A stretch of DNA of 64,000 bases from Clostridia bacterium (GCA_017545535.1 JAFWMS010000005.1:1-64000); one strand, 5' to 3'; counted from the first letter of the stretch, positions 1-9,496 are shown. Notes: a model not told the origin generated them from the letters alone. Made by a program: numbers and translations.

Positions 1-430
1 GCCGGCGGAGGCGTAGCACACCGTGGAGGCCGTCACCTGCTTGCCGCCGGTCTTGGCCGTCCACCAGCCGGCGAAGGTGTACCCGGCCCGGGTGGGCGTG
101 GGCAGGGCGCCATACTGCTGGCCGTACTTCACCACCTTGGTGGTGGGGCTCACCGTGCCGCCGTTGGGGTTGAAGGTCATGGTGTACCCCTCCGTCCAGC
201 GGGCGTACAGAGTGTAGTTCCCGGAGGCGTAGCAGACGGTGGAAGCCGTCACCTTCTTGCCGCCGGTCTTGGCGGTCCACCAGCCGGCGAAGGTATAGCC
301 CTTCCTCGTGGGCACGGGCAGGGTGCCGTAGGCCTGGCCATAGGTCACGGTCTTGGTGGAAGTCCCGCAGGTGCCGCCGTTGGGGTTCAGCGTCACGGTA
401 TAGGACTTGGGCGTCCAGTGAGCATAGAGG
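1..430 (-). repeat. Tandem 216-bp (72-codon) repeat units inside the InlB-repeat gene
   Basis: The segment TTGCCGCCGG at 41-50 recurs at 257-266, and long flanking stretches match, giving a period of 216 bp or 72 codons. The encoded units both contain [15 protein letters not shown] and YGQ. A further diverged unit lies upstream (about 430-650). Such in-frame DNA-level repetition points to recent unit duplication, and copy number may vary between strains. Confidence 0.8.
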
Positions 431-1536
431 GTATCCGTATCCAAGGTCTGTGAATACGTTTGCCCTCCATTGCCAGCAAAGTAACCATCCTCGTCATACC
501 AGCCGGCAAAAGTATAGCCGTTGCGGGTGGGCGTGGGCAGAACGATCGAAGAGCACTTCCAGGCACCCAACCACATGGCGTACAGAGTCACGTTCGCGTC
601 GGTCGTGTACGCGTCGCCGGGGGCATAATACGTCCCGCCGTCCGTGTTGGACGTTCCCCAGCGGTCAAAGGAATACTGGAGGGTGCGGCTGCCCGACAGA
701 GAGGCGGTGTTCACCGTTCCGCCGTTTGCGTCGAAATAGACCGTATAATCGCTCCAGGTTTCGCTGTCATAGCTTGGGATGGTGCTGGACAGATACAGGG
801 TCTGACCCTGGGTCTTGGTCTGACTGGCCGGCGCGCCGTATCCGCCGTTGGCGTCATAGCTGACGGTGTATGTGGTCGTCGTATCGTAATTCGTCGCACG
901 GCTGATGGTGACGTATGTATATGAGCTGTATTTGATCGTGTGCGTGGCGACTTTATTATGACTCGTTTTGTTGTCGTCGAACACCTTAACACCGGTGGAC
1001 GAGACGCTCACGACCACAGCTGAGTGACTTCCGCCGCCAGAGGTCTTTGACCCAAGGCGAATGATATCGCCCGGCATGGCGCTCTTCATAGTATCATAGG
1101 TGTATGATCCCTTCTTATACTGTTTGAAGGTTATCGAACTGCCGGCAGAACTTGCAAAGAGATACCAGCCTACATAATTGGCAAACCCGCAGCAGGTATA
1201 TCCGTTTTTTAAACCGGTGCCATAATAATAATGCTTCATGCTGAACGAGGAAGGGATCAGCAGGCCGTCAGCCTTCGCTTTGTTCTTAAACCAGGTCTGC
1301 TTCAGGATATTGCTCGTATTGCACTTTGTGCAGGCGTTGTCGTCGCATACGGTCTGATCCGTGGTCCAAATCACGCCGTTCAAAGAATTCTGGATCTTTG
1401 TCAGGCGGCTCTGGACGGTGCTCTTCGTGACTGTCGACGCCGCTTCGGCCTCCCTGATCCCGCCCAGGGGCGCGGGGAGACAAAGGACGCTCGCCAGGAC
1501 CAACGCCGCCAAAAGCAAAGTCATCCAACGTTTCAT
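1..1536 (-). CDS. Secreted CHAP/NlpC-P60-like protein with InlB-type repeats (C-terminus cut by window)
   Basis: The reading frame is open from an ATG at 1536, preceded by an AGGAGG site, to the window edge (512 codons, no stop seen). Residues 1-33 form a signal peptide (KRW, a long hydrophobic core, then AEA before the likely cut). Residues 110-200 resemble a cysteine amidase/endopeptidase fold: a CCGFANY motif at 115-121 offers the nucleophile, PGDIIRL (155-161) is typical of CHAP/NlpC-P60 proteins, and SHSAVV places a His near 171. After about residue 210 come glycine-rich units of the Listeria-Bacteroides (InlB B-repeat/Flg_new) type with GYTFAGW and TLYA-W signatures. Probable role: cell-wall or surface hydrolysis, or adhesion, outside the cell. 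The enzyme family is inferred from motifs only; the catalytic third residue is not certain. Confidence 0.72.
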   Translation of the reverse strand, partial: MKRWMTLLLAALVLASVLCLPAPLGGIREAEAASTVTKSTVQSRLTKIQNSLNGVIWTTDQTVCDDNACTKCNTSNILKQTWFKNKAKADGLLIPSSFSMKHYYYGTGLKNGYTCCGFANYVGWYLFASSAGSSITFKQYKKGSYTYDTMKSAMPGDIIRLGSKTSGGGSHSAVVVSVSSTGVKVFDDNKTSHNKVATHTIKYSSYTYVTISRATNYDTTTTYTVSYDANGGYGAPASQTKTQGQTLYLSSTIPSYDSETWSDYTVYFDANGGTVNTASLSGSRTLQYSFDRWGTSNTDGGTYYAPGDAYTTDANVTLYAMWLGAWKCSSIVLPTPTRNGYTFAGWYDEDGYFAGNGGQTYSQTLDTDTLYAHWTPKSYTVTLNPNGGTCGTSTKTVTYGQAYGTLPVPTRKGYTFAGWWTAKTGGKKVTASTVCYASGNYTLYARWTEGYTMTFNPNGGTVSPTTKVVKYGQQYGALPTPTRAGYTFAGWWTAKTGGKQVTASTVCYASAG

Positions 1537-1627
1537 CTTTCTTTTTTCCTCCTGCTCTGTAAACGAAAAGTGTTTGCCCAGAATTGCACAAGGATACGCG
1601 TGCTCTGTGCGCCCATATCGCTCATTC

Positions 1628-1656
1628 AGTATAACAGGGCGGAAAAGGATTATCAA
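1628..1656 (-). promoter_or_regulatory. Promoter of the secreted repeat protein
   Basis: On the minus strand TTGATA (1656-1651) and TATACT (1633-1628) are separated by exactly 17 bp, giving a leader of about 85 nt before the ATG at 1536. Confidence 0.6.
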
Positions 1657-1710
1657 TAAAAAATATGCGTTTTTTCTAAAAATATCGAACAAAAAAGCGG
1701 GGAATTGGTG

Positions 1711-1716
1711 TATACT
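1711..1716 (+). promoter_or_regulatory. Probable -10 element of the Na/Pi cotransporter gene
   Basis: TATACT follows a TG-rich stretch about 35 bp before the start codon at 1752. No convincing -35 box is visible at 17 bp spacing. Confidence 0.35.
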
Positions 1717-1751
1717 GTTTTTTAAGCAAGAATACGAGATAAGGATAGTCT

Positions 1752-3620
1752 ATGGGCATCAGTAACGTACTCTCCCTGCTGTGCGGGGTGGCGCTGTTCC
1801 TGTTCGGCATGTCCGTCATGGGCGACGGGCTCAAGCGGGTGGCCGGGAACAAGCTGGAAGTCATTCTCTGGCGGCTGAGCAGCACGCCCATCAAGGGGGC
1901 GCTGCTGGGCCTGGGCGTGACGGCGGCCATCCAAAGCTCCGCGGCCACCACCATCATGGTGGTGGGCTTCGTGAACTCCGGCATGATGAAGGGCATCCAG
2001 GCCATCCCCATCATCCTGGGCGCCAACGTGGGCACCAGCGTCACGGGCTGGCTGCTGTGCCTGTCCCTTTTGGGCGGGGGCGGCGGCTGGGTGTCCCTGT
2101 TCTCCACGGCCACCATCACGGCGGCGGTGGCCATCGTGGGCACCCTCTTCCGGATGACGGCCAAATCCACCGCCAAGAAGCACGTGGGCGACATTTTGCT
2201 GGGCTTCGCCGTGCTCATGTTTGGCATGAGCGCCATGTCCGACGCGGTGCTGCCCCTGAAGGAGAGCGCCAAGTTCCGGGAGCTGCTGCTCCTGTTCGAC
2301 AACCCGCTCCTGGGCATCCTGGTGGGCGCCCTCTTCACGGCGGTGCTCCAAAGCGCCTCGGCGGCGGTGGGCATTTTGCAGGCCCTGTCCATGACCGGGG
2401 CCATCACGGCGGAAGCCGCCATCCCCATCATCATGGGCATCGCCATCGGCGCCTCGGTGCCGGTGCTGCTGGGGGCCGTCGGCGCCGGGCCCAGCGGACG
2501 GCGAACCGCCCTCACCTATCTGTTCATCAACGTTTTGGGCACGCTCATCTGCCTGATCCCCTTCTTCCTGGGAAATCTGCTGCTCCCCAAGAGCTTCCGC
2601 AGCCAGGTGGTGGGGCCGGTGGAGCTGGCGCTGATCAACTCCGTCTTCCGCATCCTGGCCACGGTGGTGCTGCTGCCCTTCGTGAACGGGCTGAGGCGCC
2701 TCGCTCACCGGCTGGTGAAGGATCGGCCAGAGGACCTTATCCAGCAGGCCATGATCGACCGGCTGGAGGATCGGTTCATCGCCCACCCCGCATTGGCCAT
2801 CGAGCAGAGCAAGATCGTCCTTTCCAAGATGGCGGACACGGCCCGGGAGAACCTCACCCGGGCGCTGAAGCTTTTGTCCAACTGGTCTGACAGCGGGTAC
2901 GCCGCGGTGGATCGGCTGGAGGAACAGGTGGACACCTACGAGGACAAGCTGGGCACCTATCTCGTGCGGGTGAACCGGCAGGAGCTGACGCCGGCGCAAA
3001 ACAAGGAGATCAGCAAGTTCCTCCACTGCATCAGCGACATCGAGCGCATCAGCGACCACGCCATGAACGTGGGCGAGACCGCCAAGGAGATCGCGGAAAA
3101 GAAGGTCCGGTTCTCCCCGGAGGCGATGCGGGAGCTGAACGCCCTCATCGCCGCCGTGGAGGAGATCGTGGACCTGTCCATGGGCGCGTTCGAAAAGGAA
3201 AACGTGAAGGAAGCCTACCGGGTGGAGCCCCTGGAGGAGACCATCGACATGCTCAGCGACGAGCTGAAGCTCCACCATGTGAACCGGGTCCAGGCGGGCC
3301 AGTGCACCCTGGACCAGGGGTTCGTGTTCAACGATCTGATCACCAATTTAGAGCGGGTGGCGGACCACTGCTCCAACATCGCCGTGGCCATGATCGAGCT
3401 GGAGGCCGGGGCCTTCGACACCCATGAGTATCTGAACAGTCTCCGGGACGTGCACTCCGACAGCTTCAACCGGTATTTCGAGCTCTACAAGAACAAATAT
3501 GATCTGCTGCAGGGGGATTTCTCCGCCGGCATCTACGATTTGAGCAAGCCGGAAAGCTCCCCTAAGTCCGCCGCCAAAGCCGCGGCCCCCGCCGCCGTGA
3601 GCTCCTCCCGGGAGCCGTAG
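1752..3620 (+). CDS. Na/Pi cotransporter family protein with C-terminal PhoU-like domain
   Basis: A 622-residue membrane transporter of the NptA/PNaS family that takes up phosphate with sodium. The N-terminal half has the two inverted QSS repeats of the family (IQSSAATT near residue 58 and LQSASAAVG near 200) embedded in hydrophobic helices, with GANVGTSVTG after the first. Residues from about 330 to 560 are helical and charged, as in PhoU-domain versions (SDIERISDHAMNVGE and NLERVADHCSNIA motifs). The start has an AAGGATAG site. The last 29 codons form an Ala/Ser/Pro-rich tail that overlaps the 3' end of the convergent HAD gene by 88 bp, so the tail may be a late addition. Substrate is inferred from family. 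Confidence 0.88.
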   Translation: MGISNVLSLLCGVALFLFGMSVMGDGLKRVAGNKLEVILWRLSSTPIKGALLGLGVTAAIQSSAATTIMVVGFVNSGMMKGIQAIPIILGANVGTSVTGWLLCLSLLGGGGGWVSLFSTATITAAVAIVGTLFRMTAKSTAKKHVGDILLGFAVLMFGMSAMSDAVLPLKESAKFRELLLLFDNPLLGILVGALFTAVLQSASAAVGILQALSMTGAITAEAAIPIIMGIAIGASVPVLLGAVGAGPSGRRTALTYLFINVLGTLICLIPFFLGNLLLPKSFRSQVVGPVELALINSVFRILATVVLLPFVNGLRRLAHRLVKDRPEDLIQQAMIDRLEDRFIAHPALAIEQSKIVLSKMADTARENLTRALKLLSNWSDSGYAAVDRLEEQVDTYEDKLGTYLVRVNRQELTPAQNKEISKFLHCISDIERISDHAMNVGETAKEIAEKKVRFSPEAMRELNALIAAVEEIVDLSMGAFEKENVKEAYRVEPLEETIDMLSDELKLHHVNRVQAGQCTLDQGFVFNDLITNLERVADHCSNIAVAMIELEAGAFDTHEYLNSLRDVHSDSFNRYFELYKNKYDLLQGDFSAGIYDLSKPESSPKSAAKAAAPAAVSSSREP

Positions 3621-4183
3621 CCGTAGAGGACGCCGATGCAGTTCAGGTCGTTCTCCCGGGCGCCGATCACGTCGTGCTCCCTGTCCCCCACCATGACCGT
3701 CTCCGACGGGTCCAAACCATATGTACTGAGGGCGTAGGCGATGACCTCGCCCTTTTTCGTGCGCGTTTCGTCCAGGGTGGACCCGGCCACGGCCTCGAAG
3801 TATTGCAGCAGGTCGAAGTGCTCCAGGATCCGCAGCGACAGGGGCTCCGGCTTGGAGGTGGCCACAAACAGCCGAAGGCCCGCCGCCCTAAGGTCCGCCA
3901 AGGTCTCCCCGATGCCCGCGTAGGGCACGTTCTCGAACAGGCCCTTGACGGTGAAGTGCTCCCGGTAGAAGATAAGCGCCTGCTCCGCCTCCGCCCGGGA
4001 GAGGCCCCACTCACTCATGAACATCTCGATGAGCGGCGGCCCGATGAACACGTACAGCTCCTCCCGCCGGCTCACCGGTCGCCCCAGCCGCCGCTGGGCG
4101 TGCATCAGGGAGTTGGTGATCCCCTCCGCCGGGTCCGTCAGCGTCCCGTCCAGGTCGAAGAGTACGTTTTTTATGCGCTCCAT
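3533..4183 (-). CDS. HAD-superfamily hydrolase (phosphoglycolate phosphatase-like)
   Basis: A 216-residue haloacid dehalogenase phosphatase. Motif I DLDGTLT sits at residues 9-15 (nucleophile Asp9, acid Asp11), a helical cap follows, motif II is VATSKP, and motif IV is VMVGDREHDVIGA. This layout matches the PGP/HAD-IA subfamily, which removes phosphate from small metabolites; the substrate cannot be read from sequence. I chose the ATG at 4183 because AGGAAGGAG stands just upstream; longer upstream readings lie in the wrong frame for the acyltransferase gene. Its start overlaps the 3' end of that gene by 13 bp, so the pair is probably translationally coupled. Its 3' end overlaps the convergent cotransporter gene. 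Confidence 0.87.
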   Translation of the reverse strand: MERIKNVLFDLDGTLTDPAEGITNSLMHAQRRLGRPVSRREELYVFIGPPLIEMFMSEWGLSRAEAEQALIFYREHFTVKGLFENVPYAGIGETLADLRAAGLRLFVATSKPEPLSLRILEHFDLLQYFEAVAGSTLDETRTKKGEVIAYALSTYGLDPSETVMVGDREHDVIGARENDLNCIGVLYGYGSREELTAAGAAALAADLGELSGLLKS

Positions 4184-4965
4184 TTGCTCGCTCCTTCCTG
4201 TTCGCCGGTCAACGCCTCCCGCACCAGCTCCCCGATCTCGGTGGTGTCCAGGTCGCGGATCTGCTCGTAGGGGAAGACGGCGGCCACGGTCAGGGTGACG
4301 GGGGTCCTGCGGAGGAAAAAGTTTTTGCCGATGCTCTCCGTGCCCCGGGTCTTGAGGACCACCAGGGGGCACTTGGCCCACTGGGCGGCCTTGAAGCAGC
4401 CCACCCGGAAGGGGAGCAGCTCGCCGGTCTTGGACCGGGTCCCCTCGGGATAGATGCCCATGGCCTCCCCCGCCTGGATGCGGCGGACCACCTGGCGGAT
4501 GACCAACAGGCCCTGTCGATCGTCCGCCCGGTCCAGGGAGATGCACCCCGCCCCGGCGATGAGCCGGCCGCCCACGGGGATGTCCAGATTCTCCTTCTTG
4601 GTGACGAAGGTGAGACCCCGCTTGCGCAGGGCGTACATGGCGGTGATGGGGTCGAAGTCGGACCGGTGGTTCCCCACCAGCAAAAACCCGCCCTCGGGGA
4701 GCCGCTCCTCCCCCACCAGCTTCACCTGGACGGCCCCCAGCTGCAACAGGGGCCCGATGCTCACCGTCAAAAGCTTTCGATAGAAGCCGAACCCCTTGGG
4801 GTCCGGGTCCTTCTTGTTCACGAACAGGGACGCCGCCGCCAGCGCCAGGGCGTGCAGCAGCAACAACCCCAAAAAGGTCCCCAGGAAAAACAGGGGGCAC
4901 TGGAGGGGCGTGCGGGCGAAGGCCAGCACCGCCCCGAAGCTCAACACAAGATACAGAATCAGCAT
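4171..4965 (-). CDS. 1-acyl-sn-glycerol-3-phosphate acyltransferase family protein (PlsC-like)
   Basis: A 264-residue membrane acyltransferase that would add the second acyl chain to lysophosphatidate in phospholipid synthesis. Two hydrophobic N-terminal segments (residues 1-17 and 24-47) precede the catalytic NHRSDFD motif (HX4D, His100 and Asp105) and the EGTRS substrate motif near residue 175. AGGAGG lies upstream of the ATG. It is first in a two-gene unit with the HAD phosphatase, which it overlaps by 13 bp. The motifs are complete, unlike in the second acyltransferase-like gene at 10.4-11.2 kb. Confidence 0.88.
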   Translation of the reverse strand: MLILYLVLSFGAVLAFARTPLQCPLFFLGTFLGLLLLHALALAAASLFVNKKDPDPKGFGFYRKLLTVSIGPLLQLGAVQVKLVGEERLPEGGFLLVGNHRSDFDPITAMYALRKRGLTFVTKKENLDIPVGGRLIAGAGCISLDRADDRQGLLVIRQVVRRIQAGEAMGIYPEGTRSKTGELLPFRVGCFKAAQWAKCPLVVLKTRGTESIGKNFFLRRTPVTLTVAAVFPYEQIRDLDTTEIGELVREALTGEQEGASKWSA

Positions 4966-4993
4966 AGCTGCCTCCTCAAAGATTCACACCGCC

Positions 4994-5022
4994 AGTATAC
5001 CATGGGCGCGGGCCCCCCGCAA
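4994..5022 (-). promoter_or_regulatory. Promoter of the plsC-HAD pair
   Basis: Minus-strand TTGCGG (5022-5017) and TATACT (4999-4994) with a 17-bp spacer, ending about 29 bp before the plsC start. Confidence 0.6.
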
Positions 5023-5034
5023 GGTGTCGCCCGG

Positions 5035-5835
5035 CTACAGCTCGTCCAGATCGAAGGAGATGTCCTCCAGCTGGACGTGGGAGGGCTCCTCCCGATAGTT
5101 GAGCAGGGTGTTCCGCTGCCGGGCCCGGTGCTTGGCCTGGGCGATGTCCAAAACGTTCTGCACCGCGTCCGCCAAAGGCCCCGGTCGGCCCGGGCCGGTG
5201 GGCGGCCGGGGGGACGTACCCTGCGGGGGGAGCTGCCCCTGCTGCTTGTCCCGCTGCTCCCAGGCCCGGATAAGGGCCCGCCAGTCCCGGATGGGGTTCT
5301 GCCCCACCCGCCAGCCCGTGGCGGCGTAGTAGTCGAAGAAGTAGTCCCCGTCGATGCCGTTCTTCCGTTCCTCACAGAAGGCCTTGATCTCCTCTCGGGT
5401 GGGTATGTGTGTGCCCGCCTCCGCCGGGGCGTTCTCTTTGGTCATACACACATGCTCCTGCTCATGCTCTTTATCATGCTCTTCCTCTTTCTCTTCTTCA
5501 TGGTCATACTCTTTGTCTGAAACCAGAGGAAGGGGGTCTGGTTCCAGCCGCTCCGGCTTGGTTTCAACCATGGGATCAACCTTGGTATCAGCGGCCGGCT
5601 TCCGCTTGCAGCCCCGGGCCCGTTCGGCGCTACTCACCTTCTCCTCGTATATCTCCGCCTCCCGGTCGATGATCCGGCGGGCCATGGCCCAGACGAAGCG
5701 CTCGTTGCCCGAAAGCTCGGCCAGCCGCCCGTCCTCGGCGTAGGCGATCATGGCCGTGAACAGCCGGCCCCTCTCCTCAAAATCCAGGGGCTCCATAAGC
5801 TCCTGAAAATCCGTGAACACCTTCAAATACTTCAT
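5035..5835 (-). CDS. DUF6291-like protein with acidic/His-rich linker
   Basis: A 266-residue cytosolic protein. The first 70 residues (KYLKVFTDFQELMEPLDFEE..., AMIAYAEDG) match the DUF6291 N-terminal helical pattern often seen in phage or plasmid replisome-organiser-like proteins. A low-complexity Glu/His/Lys tract follows (about residues 110-130), then a second helical part with IRDWRALIRAWEQ that resembles the C-terminal helicase-loader-contacting region of such proteins, and a Pro/Gly-rich linker. I chose the ATG at 5835 because GGAGGAAG precedes it; the ATG at 5856 has no site. No phage genes surround it, so it is either a domesticated remnant or a host gene of unknown role. Confidence 0.6.
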   Translation of the reverse strand: MKYLKVFTDFQELMEPLDFEERGRLFTAMIAYAEDGRLAELSGNERFVWAMARRIIDREAEIYEEKVSSAERARGCKRKPAADTKVDPMVETKPERLEPDPLPLVSDKEYDHEEEKEEEHDKEHEQEHVCMTKENAPAEAGTHIPTREEIKAFCEERKNGIDGDYFFDYYAATGWRVGQNPIRDWRALIRAWEQRDKQQGQLPPQGTSPRPPTGPGRPGPLADAVQNVLDIAQAKHRARQRNTLLNYREEPSHVQLEDISFDLDEL

Positions 5836-5924
5836 TTTCTCTTCCTCCGCCCCCATTGTACCGTAAACAGGGGTTCCTGGTTTCCGATAATCCGTTCATA
5901 TTCGCGGGCGGGATCGCCCTTTCC

Positions 5925-5954
5925 TTGACAGGAAGGAAAGGACGGGGTTATCAT
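5925..5954 (+). promoter_or_regulatory. Promoter of the LRR lipoprotein gene
   Basis: Consensus TTGACA at 5925-5930, with TATCAT at 5949-5954 (18-bp spacer). The -35 lies inside a short inverted repeat (TTCCTTGACAGGAAGGAA). Confidence 0.55.
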
Positions 5955-5985
5955 CGGTATATATGGAATAGGGAGGAAAAGATCC

Positions 5986-7383
5986 ATGAAGAAGATCGGA
6001 GCCTTGCTGCTGGCGCTGGCGCTGTGCGGGAGCCTGTTCGCCTGCGCGGCGGTCCAAAACGCCCAAACCGCCTTTCTCCTGTCCCCGGAGGGCGCCATGA
6101 TCGGCCGGACCTTTGAAGAGGTGGAAGCGGCCTTCGGCCCCTTCTCCACGGTGTATCTGGAGGAGGATCGGCCGGCGGCCTACGTGTTCAGCCGGAGCAA
6201 CGTGGCCTTCCATTTCAGCGCGCCCCTGGTGCAGAAGAGCTGGGCCAACAAGCTGTCCAGTACGGCGGGCTTCATCCCCGGCGCCATCGCCCTCCGGGAC
6301 ATCCAGCCCACGGACCTGTGCGTCGGCGTCTCCGGACGGATCAAAGACTTCGGCATAGCCGACAGCGACGTGACGGAGATGTCCAACTCCCTTTTGGCCT
6401 ACCGGCCGGAGACCCGGGAGACCAGGACCAACACCATCTACTCCCTGACCACCCAGGATGGGGCCTATGAGGTGAGCGTCTACTGCGCCCGGGGGGAGAC
6501 CGTCGTCACCCCGAACCACCAGATCGAGGTCATGGCCACAAAGCAGCGGCCCGCGGCGGACCCCTCCGTGACGGAGTTCAGCTTCGGCGGCGCCACCATC
6601 AAGGTGGGCGAGACCAAGGTGGAGATCCGGGCCGGCAGCCGGGCCCGCCGGGCGATCCCCGCCCAGGAGGTGAGCGACCTGGTCCGCTACTGCCCGGACC
6701 TTCAGTCCCTGATCCTGGACTACTGCGACATCGAGGGCGTGGAGCAGATCGGCCTGCTGACGGATCTCACCCATCTGGAGATCATGAGCTGCAACCTGCC
6801 GGACATCTCCTTCGTGGCGGGACTCACCAAACTCACCGAGCTGGGCATCTGCCACAACCGGATCTCCGATCTGACCCCCATCGAAGATCTGCCCCTCACC
6901 TATCTTAACCTGGCCGACAACCCGGCCCTGGGGAACCGGGACCTTCGCTCCGTGGGCTATATCACCACGCTGCAGACCCTGTACATCTACTCCATGAACA
7001 TTTCCGATCTGTCCGCCCTCCAGTCCCTGAATAAGCTGGTCACCCTGAACGTGAACTACGATTCCAAGATCGACGAGGACGATTTGGAGGTGGTGAGCAA
7101 TTTCCCCAAGCTGCGCAAGCTCCAGATCAACAGCACCGGCGTCGCCAGCTTCGACTTCCTCTTCGAGGATTGCCCGACCCTGCGGGAGCTGGACGCCCGG
7201 AAGCTTACAAAGCTTCAGGACCCCGTCGAGAGCATCCTGAAGCTCCCCCAGCTGGAGCGGCTCAGCAGGCTGAGCGTGGGCAAGGACCTTCAGGAGAGCC
7301 TGGACGCCCAGACCCAGGCCGACTACGGCATGAGCGCCGTGGATTGGTTCAAGTCCCAAGACGTGACTCTGTCGTTCAACTAA
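5986..7383 (+). CDS. Leucine-rich-repeat lipoprotein
   Basis: A 465-residue exported protein. The signal peptide ends in the lipobox LFAC (Cys20), so the mature protein should be lipid-anchored on the outer face of the membrane. Residues 35-180 form a domain I do not recognise. Residues from about 225 to 430 carry at least eight internalin-like leucine-rich units (for example LTDLTHLEIMSCNLPDISFV and LTKLTELGICHNRISDLTPI), which usually bind proteins or glycans. GGGAGGAAAAG precedes the ATG, and a strong terminator follows the stop, so it is a single-gene unit. Ligand unknown. Confidence 0.83.
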   Translation: MKKIGALLLALALCGSLFACAAVQNAQTAFLLSPEGAMIGRTFEEVEAAFGPFSTVYLEEDRPAAYVFSRSNVAFHFSAPLVQKSWANKLSSTAGFIPGAIALRDIQPTDLCVGVSGRIKDFGIADSDVTEMSNSLLAYRPETRETRTNTIYSLTTQDGAYEVSVYCARGETVVTPNHQIEVMATKQRPAADPSVTEFSFGGATIKVGETKVEIRAGSRARRAIPAQEVSDLVRYCPDLQSLILDYCDIEGVEQIGLLTDLTHLEIMSCNLPDISFVAGLTKLTELGICHNRISDLTPIEDLPLTYLNLADNPALGNRDLRSVGYITTLQTLYIYSMNISDLSALQSLNKLVTLNVNYDSKIDEDDLEVVSNFPKLRKLQINSTGVASFDFLFEDCPTLRELDARKLTKLQDPVESILKLPQLERLSRLSVGKDLQESLDAQTQADYGMSAVDWFKSQDVTLSFN

Positions 7384-7401
7384 TCCGCCTTGATTTCCCA
7401 A

Positions 7402-7426
7402 GGGGGACGGAGCTAATCCGTCCCCC
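7402..7426 (+). terminator. Rho-independent terminator after the LRR lipoprotein
   Basis: Perfect 10-bp GC-rich stem (GGGGGACGGA/TCCGTCCCCC) with a 5-nt loop, followed by the T-rich GTTCTGTTTT. Confidence 0.85.
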
Positions 7427-7499
7427 GTTCTGTTTTCACAACATTTTTACAAACAGCTCCTCTTTTCCGGAAAAAGCGGTGGATTCCATCGCATTTTAT

Positions 7500-7508
7500 T
7501 GGTACAAT
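7500..7508 (+). promoter_or_regulatory. ftsH: Extended -10 promoter of ftsH
   Basis: TGGTACAAT forms an extended -10 element about 50 bp before the start. The -35 region (TGGATT at 7480) is weak. Confidence 0.45.
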
Positions 7509-7525
7509 AGGCCTGATAAAAGCAG

Positions 7526-7543
7526 GCGTCCCCCATGGGACGC
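7526..7543 (+). promoter_or_regulatory. Short hairpin just before the ftsH ribosome-binding site
   Basis: GCGTCCC and GGGACGC (7 bp, loop CCAT) end only a few bases before the AAAGGGA site of ftsH. It could affect translation or mRNA stability. Function is not shown by sequence. Confidence 0.4.
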
Positions 7544-7557
7544 GAAAGGGAAAACAC

Positions 7558-9486
7558 ATGGACGAAAAACAACAGCGGCCCCGCCGCCCCTGGTGGCTGT
7601 GGCTGATCGTGGGATTGGGTGTGGCGGTCATGCTCTTTGGGCTGGGCGCCCCCAGCGCCCTGTTCTCCGGCAGCGAGGAGGAGGTCACCTATGACGTGTT
7701 CCTGGACGCGCTGGAGGCGGGAAAGGTGAAGGAGGTGCAGCTCAAGAGCGGCACCCTCTATTATACGCTGCAGGCTGAGGCGGAGGCGAAGCCCACCCAG
7801 GCGCCCCAGCTGAACTTCGGCTTTCGGCCTCTGACCAGCAGCAAGAAGACGAAGGTCTACGCCGTCACCGCCATGAACGACCCGAACCTGGTGGACCGGC
7901 TCCACGCCGCGGGGGTCACCTTCTCGGAGAACGCGGGCACGGGGAACATGCTCCTTCTGGTGCTGATCCAGTATCTGGTGCCCATCCTCTTCTATGTGGC
8001 CATCTTCAGCTTCTTCTTTCGGCGCATGGGCAAGCTGGGCGCCGGCGGCGGCCTCATGGGCGGTCTGGGCAAATCCAACGCCCGCACCGTGGAGGGGGGC
8101 GAGGTGAAGACCACCTTTGCGGACGTGGCCGGCCAGGACGAGGCGAAGGAGAGCCTGCAGGAGATCGTGAGCTACCTGCACAACCCCCAGGAATACACGG
8201 AGATCGGCGCCCGGATGCCCCGGGGCGCGCTGCTCATCGGCCCGCCGGGCACGGGCAAGACCCTCATGGCCCGGGCCGTGGCCGGGGAGGCGGGTGTGCC
8301 CTTCCTCTCCATTTCGGGGCCTGAGTTCGTGGAGCTGTTCGTGGGCATGGGCGCGTCCAAGGTCCGGGACCTGTTCAAGGAGGCCCGGGAGAAGGCGCCC
8401 TGCATCGTGTTCATCGACGAGATCGACGCTGTCGGCAAAAAGCGGGACGGCTTCGGCGGCAACGACGAGCGGGAGCAGACCTTGAACCAGCTCCTGTCCG
8501 AGATGGACGGCTTTGAGGGCAACTCCGGCGTGGTGATCCTGGCCGCCACCAACCGGCCCGAGTCCCTGGATAAGGCGCTGCTGCGGCCCGGCCGGTTCGA
8601 TCGGCGGGTGCCCGTGGAGCTCCCCGACCAGGGGGGCCGGGAGGCGATCTTGCGCATCCACTGCGACAGGATCAAGACCGCGGGGCCCATCGACCTCGCC
8701 GCCATCGCCCGGATCACGCCGGGAGCCAGCGGCGCGGACCTGGCCAACGTGATCAACGAGGCGGCCCTCTGCGCCGTCCGCGCCGGGCGGCACGCCGTGA
8801 CGCAAAAGGATCTGGAGGACAGCGTGGACGTGGCGCTGGCCGGCAAGCAGCGCAAGAGCATGGTCATCTCCCAGCACGAGAAGGAGATCATCGCCTACCA
8901 CGAGGTGGGCCACGCCCTGGTGGCCGCCAGGCAGAAGGGAGCGTCCCCGGTGCACAAGATCACCATCATCCCCCGGACCTCCGGGGCCCTGGGGTTCACC
9001 ATGCAGGCGGACGAGGACGAGCGCTTCCTCATGGATAAGCAGGAGGCCTTCGCCAAGATCGTGACGCTGACCGGCGGCCGGGCCGCGGAGGAGCTTTGCT
9101 TCGACTCCGTCACCACCGGCGCCAGCAACGACATCGAGCAGGCCACCTCCATCGCCCGGGCCATGATCACCCGGTACGGCATGAGCGAGAGCTTCGGCAT
9201 GACCGCCTTCGAGCAGGTGGTGAACCCGTATCTGGGCAACGACACCGCCATGAACTGCTCCCAGGAGACCGCCGCCCGGATCGACCGGGAGGTCATCGCC
9301 CTCATCGAAAAGGCGTACGAGCAGGCCAAGACCATCCTCAAGGACAACCGGTCCAAGCTGGACGAGATCGCCCGGGTGCTCATCGCCCGGGAGACCATCA
9401 CCGGCCAGGAGTTCATGGACATCCTGAACGCCCCCGTGGCCCTGCCGGCGAAGCAGGAGCCGGGCGAAGCGGAGAACGAGGGATAA
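7558..9486 (+). CDS. ftsH: ATP-dependent zinc metalloprotease FtsH
   Basis: A 642-residue membrane-anchored AAA protease that extracts and degrades membrane and regulatory proteins. Two transmembrane segments (about 13-33 and 133-153) flank a small extracytoplasmic domain. The AAA module has Walker A GPPGTGKT (from residue 228), Walker [11 protein letters not shown] and the second-region-of-homology [19 protein letters not shown]. The zinc site HEVGH is at 448-452. AAAGGGA precedes the ATG. Length and motif order are normal for the family. It is flanked by a terminator upstream and a complex hairpin region downstream, so it is transcribed alone. Confidence 0.97.
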   Translation: MDEKQQRPRRPWWLWLIVGLGVAVMLFGLGAPSALFSGSEEEVTYDVFLDALEAGKVKEVQLKSGTLYYTLQAEAEAKPTQAPQLNFGFRPLTSSKKTKVYAVTAMNDPNLVDRLHAAGVTFSENAGTGNMLLLVLIQYLVPILFYVAIFSFFFRRMGKLGAGGGLMGGLGKSNARTVEGGEVKTTFADVAGQDEAKESLQEIVSYLHNPQEYTEIGARMPRGALLIGPPGTGKTLMARAVAGEAGVPFLSISGPEFVELFVGMGASKVRDLFKEAREKAPCIVFIDEIDAVGKKRDGFGGNDEREQTLNQLLSEMDGFEGNSGVVILAATNRPESLDKALLRPGRFDRRVPVELPDQGGREAILRIHCDRIKTAGPIDLAAIARITPGASGADLANVINEAALCAVRAGRHAVTQKDLEDSVDVALAGKQRKSMVISQHEKEIIAYHEVGHALVAARQKGASPVHKITIIPRTSGALGFTMQADEDERFLMDKQEAFAKIVTLTGGRAAEELCFDSVTTGASNDIEQATSIARAMITRYGMSESFGMTAFEQVVNPYLGNDTAMNCSQETAARIDREVIALIEKAYEQAKTILKDNRSKLDEIARVLIARETITGQEFMDILNAPVALPAKQEPGEAENEG

Positions 9487-9496
9487 CCGCTTTTTT

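Noticed and set aside
450..924. Plus-strand frames over the InlB-repeat gene
   Set aside because: Arg/Ser/Pro-rich shadows of the repeat-coding minus strand.
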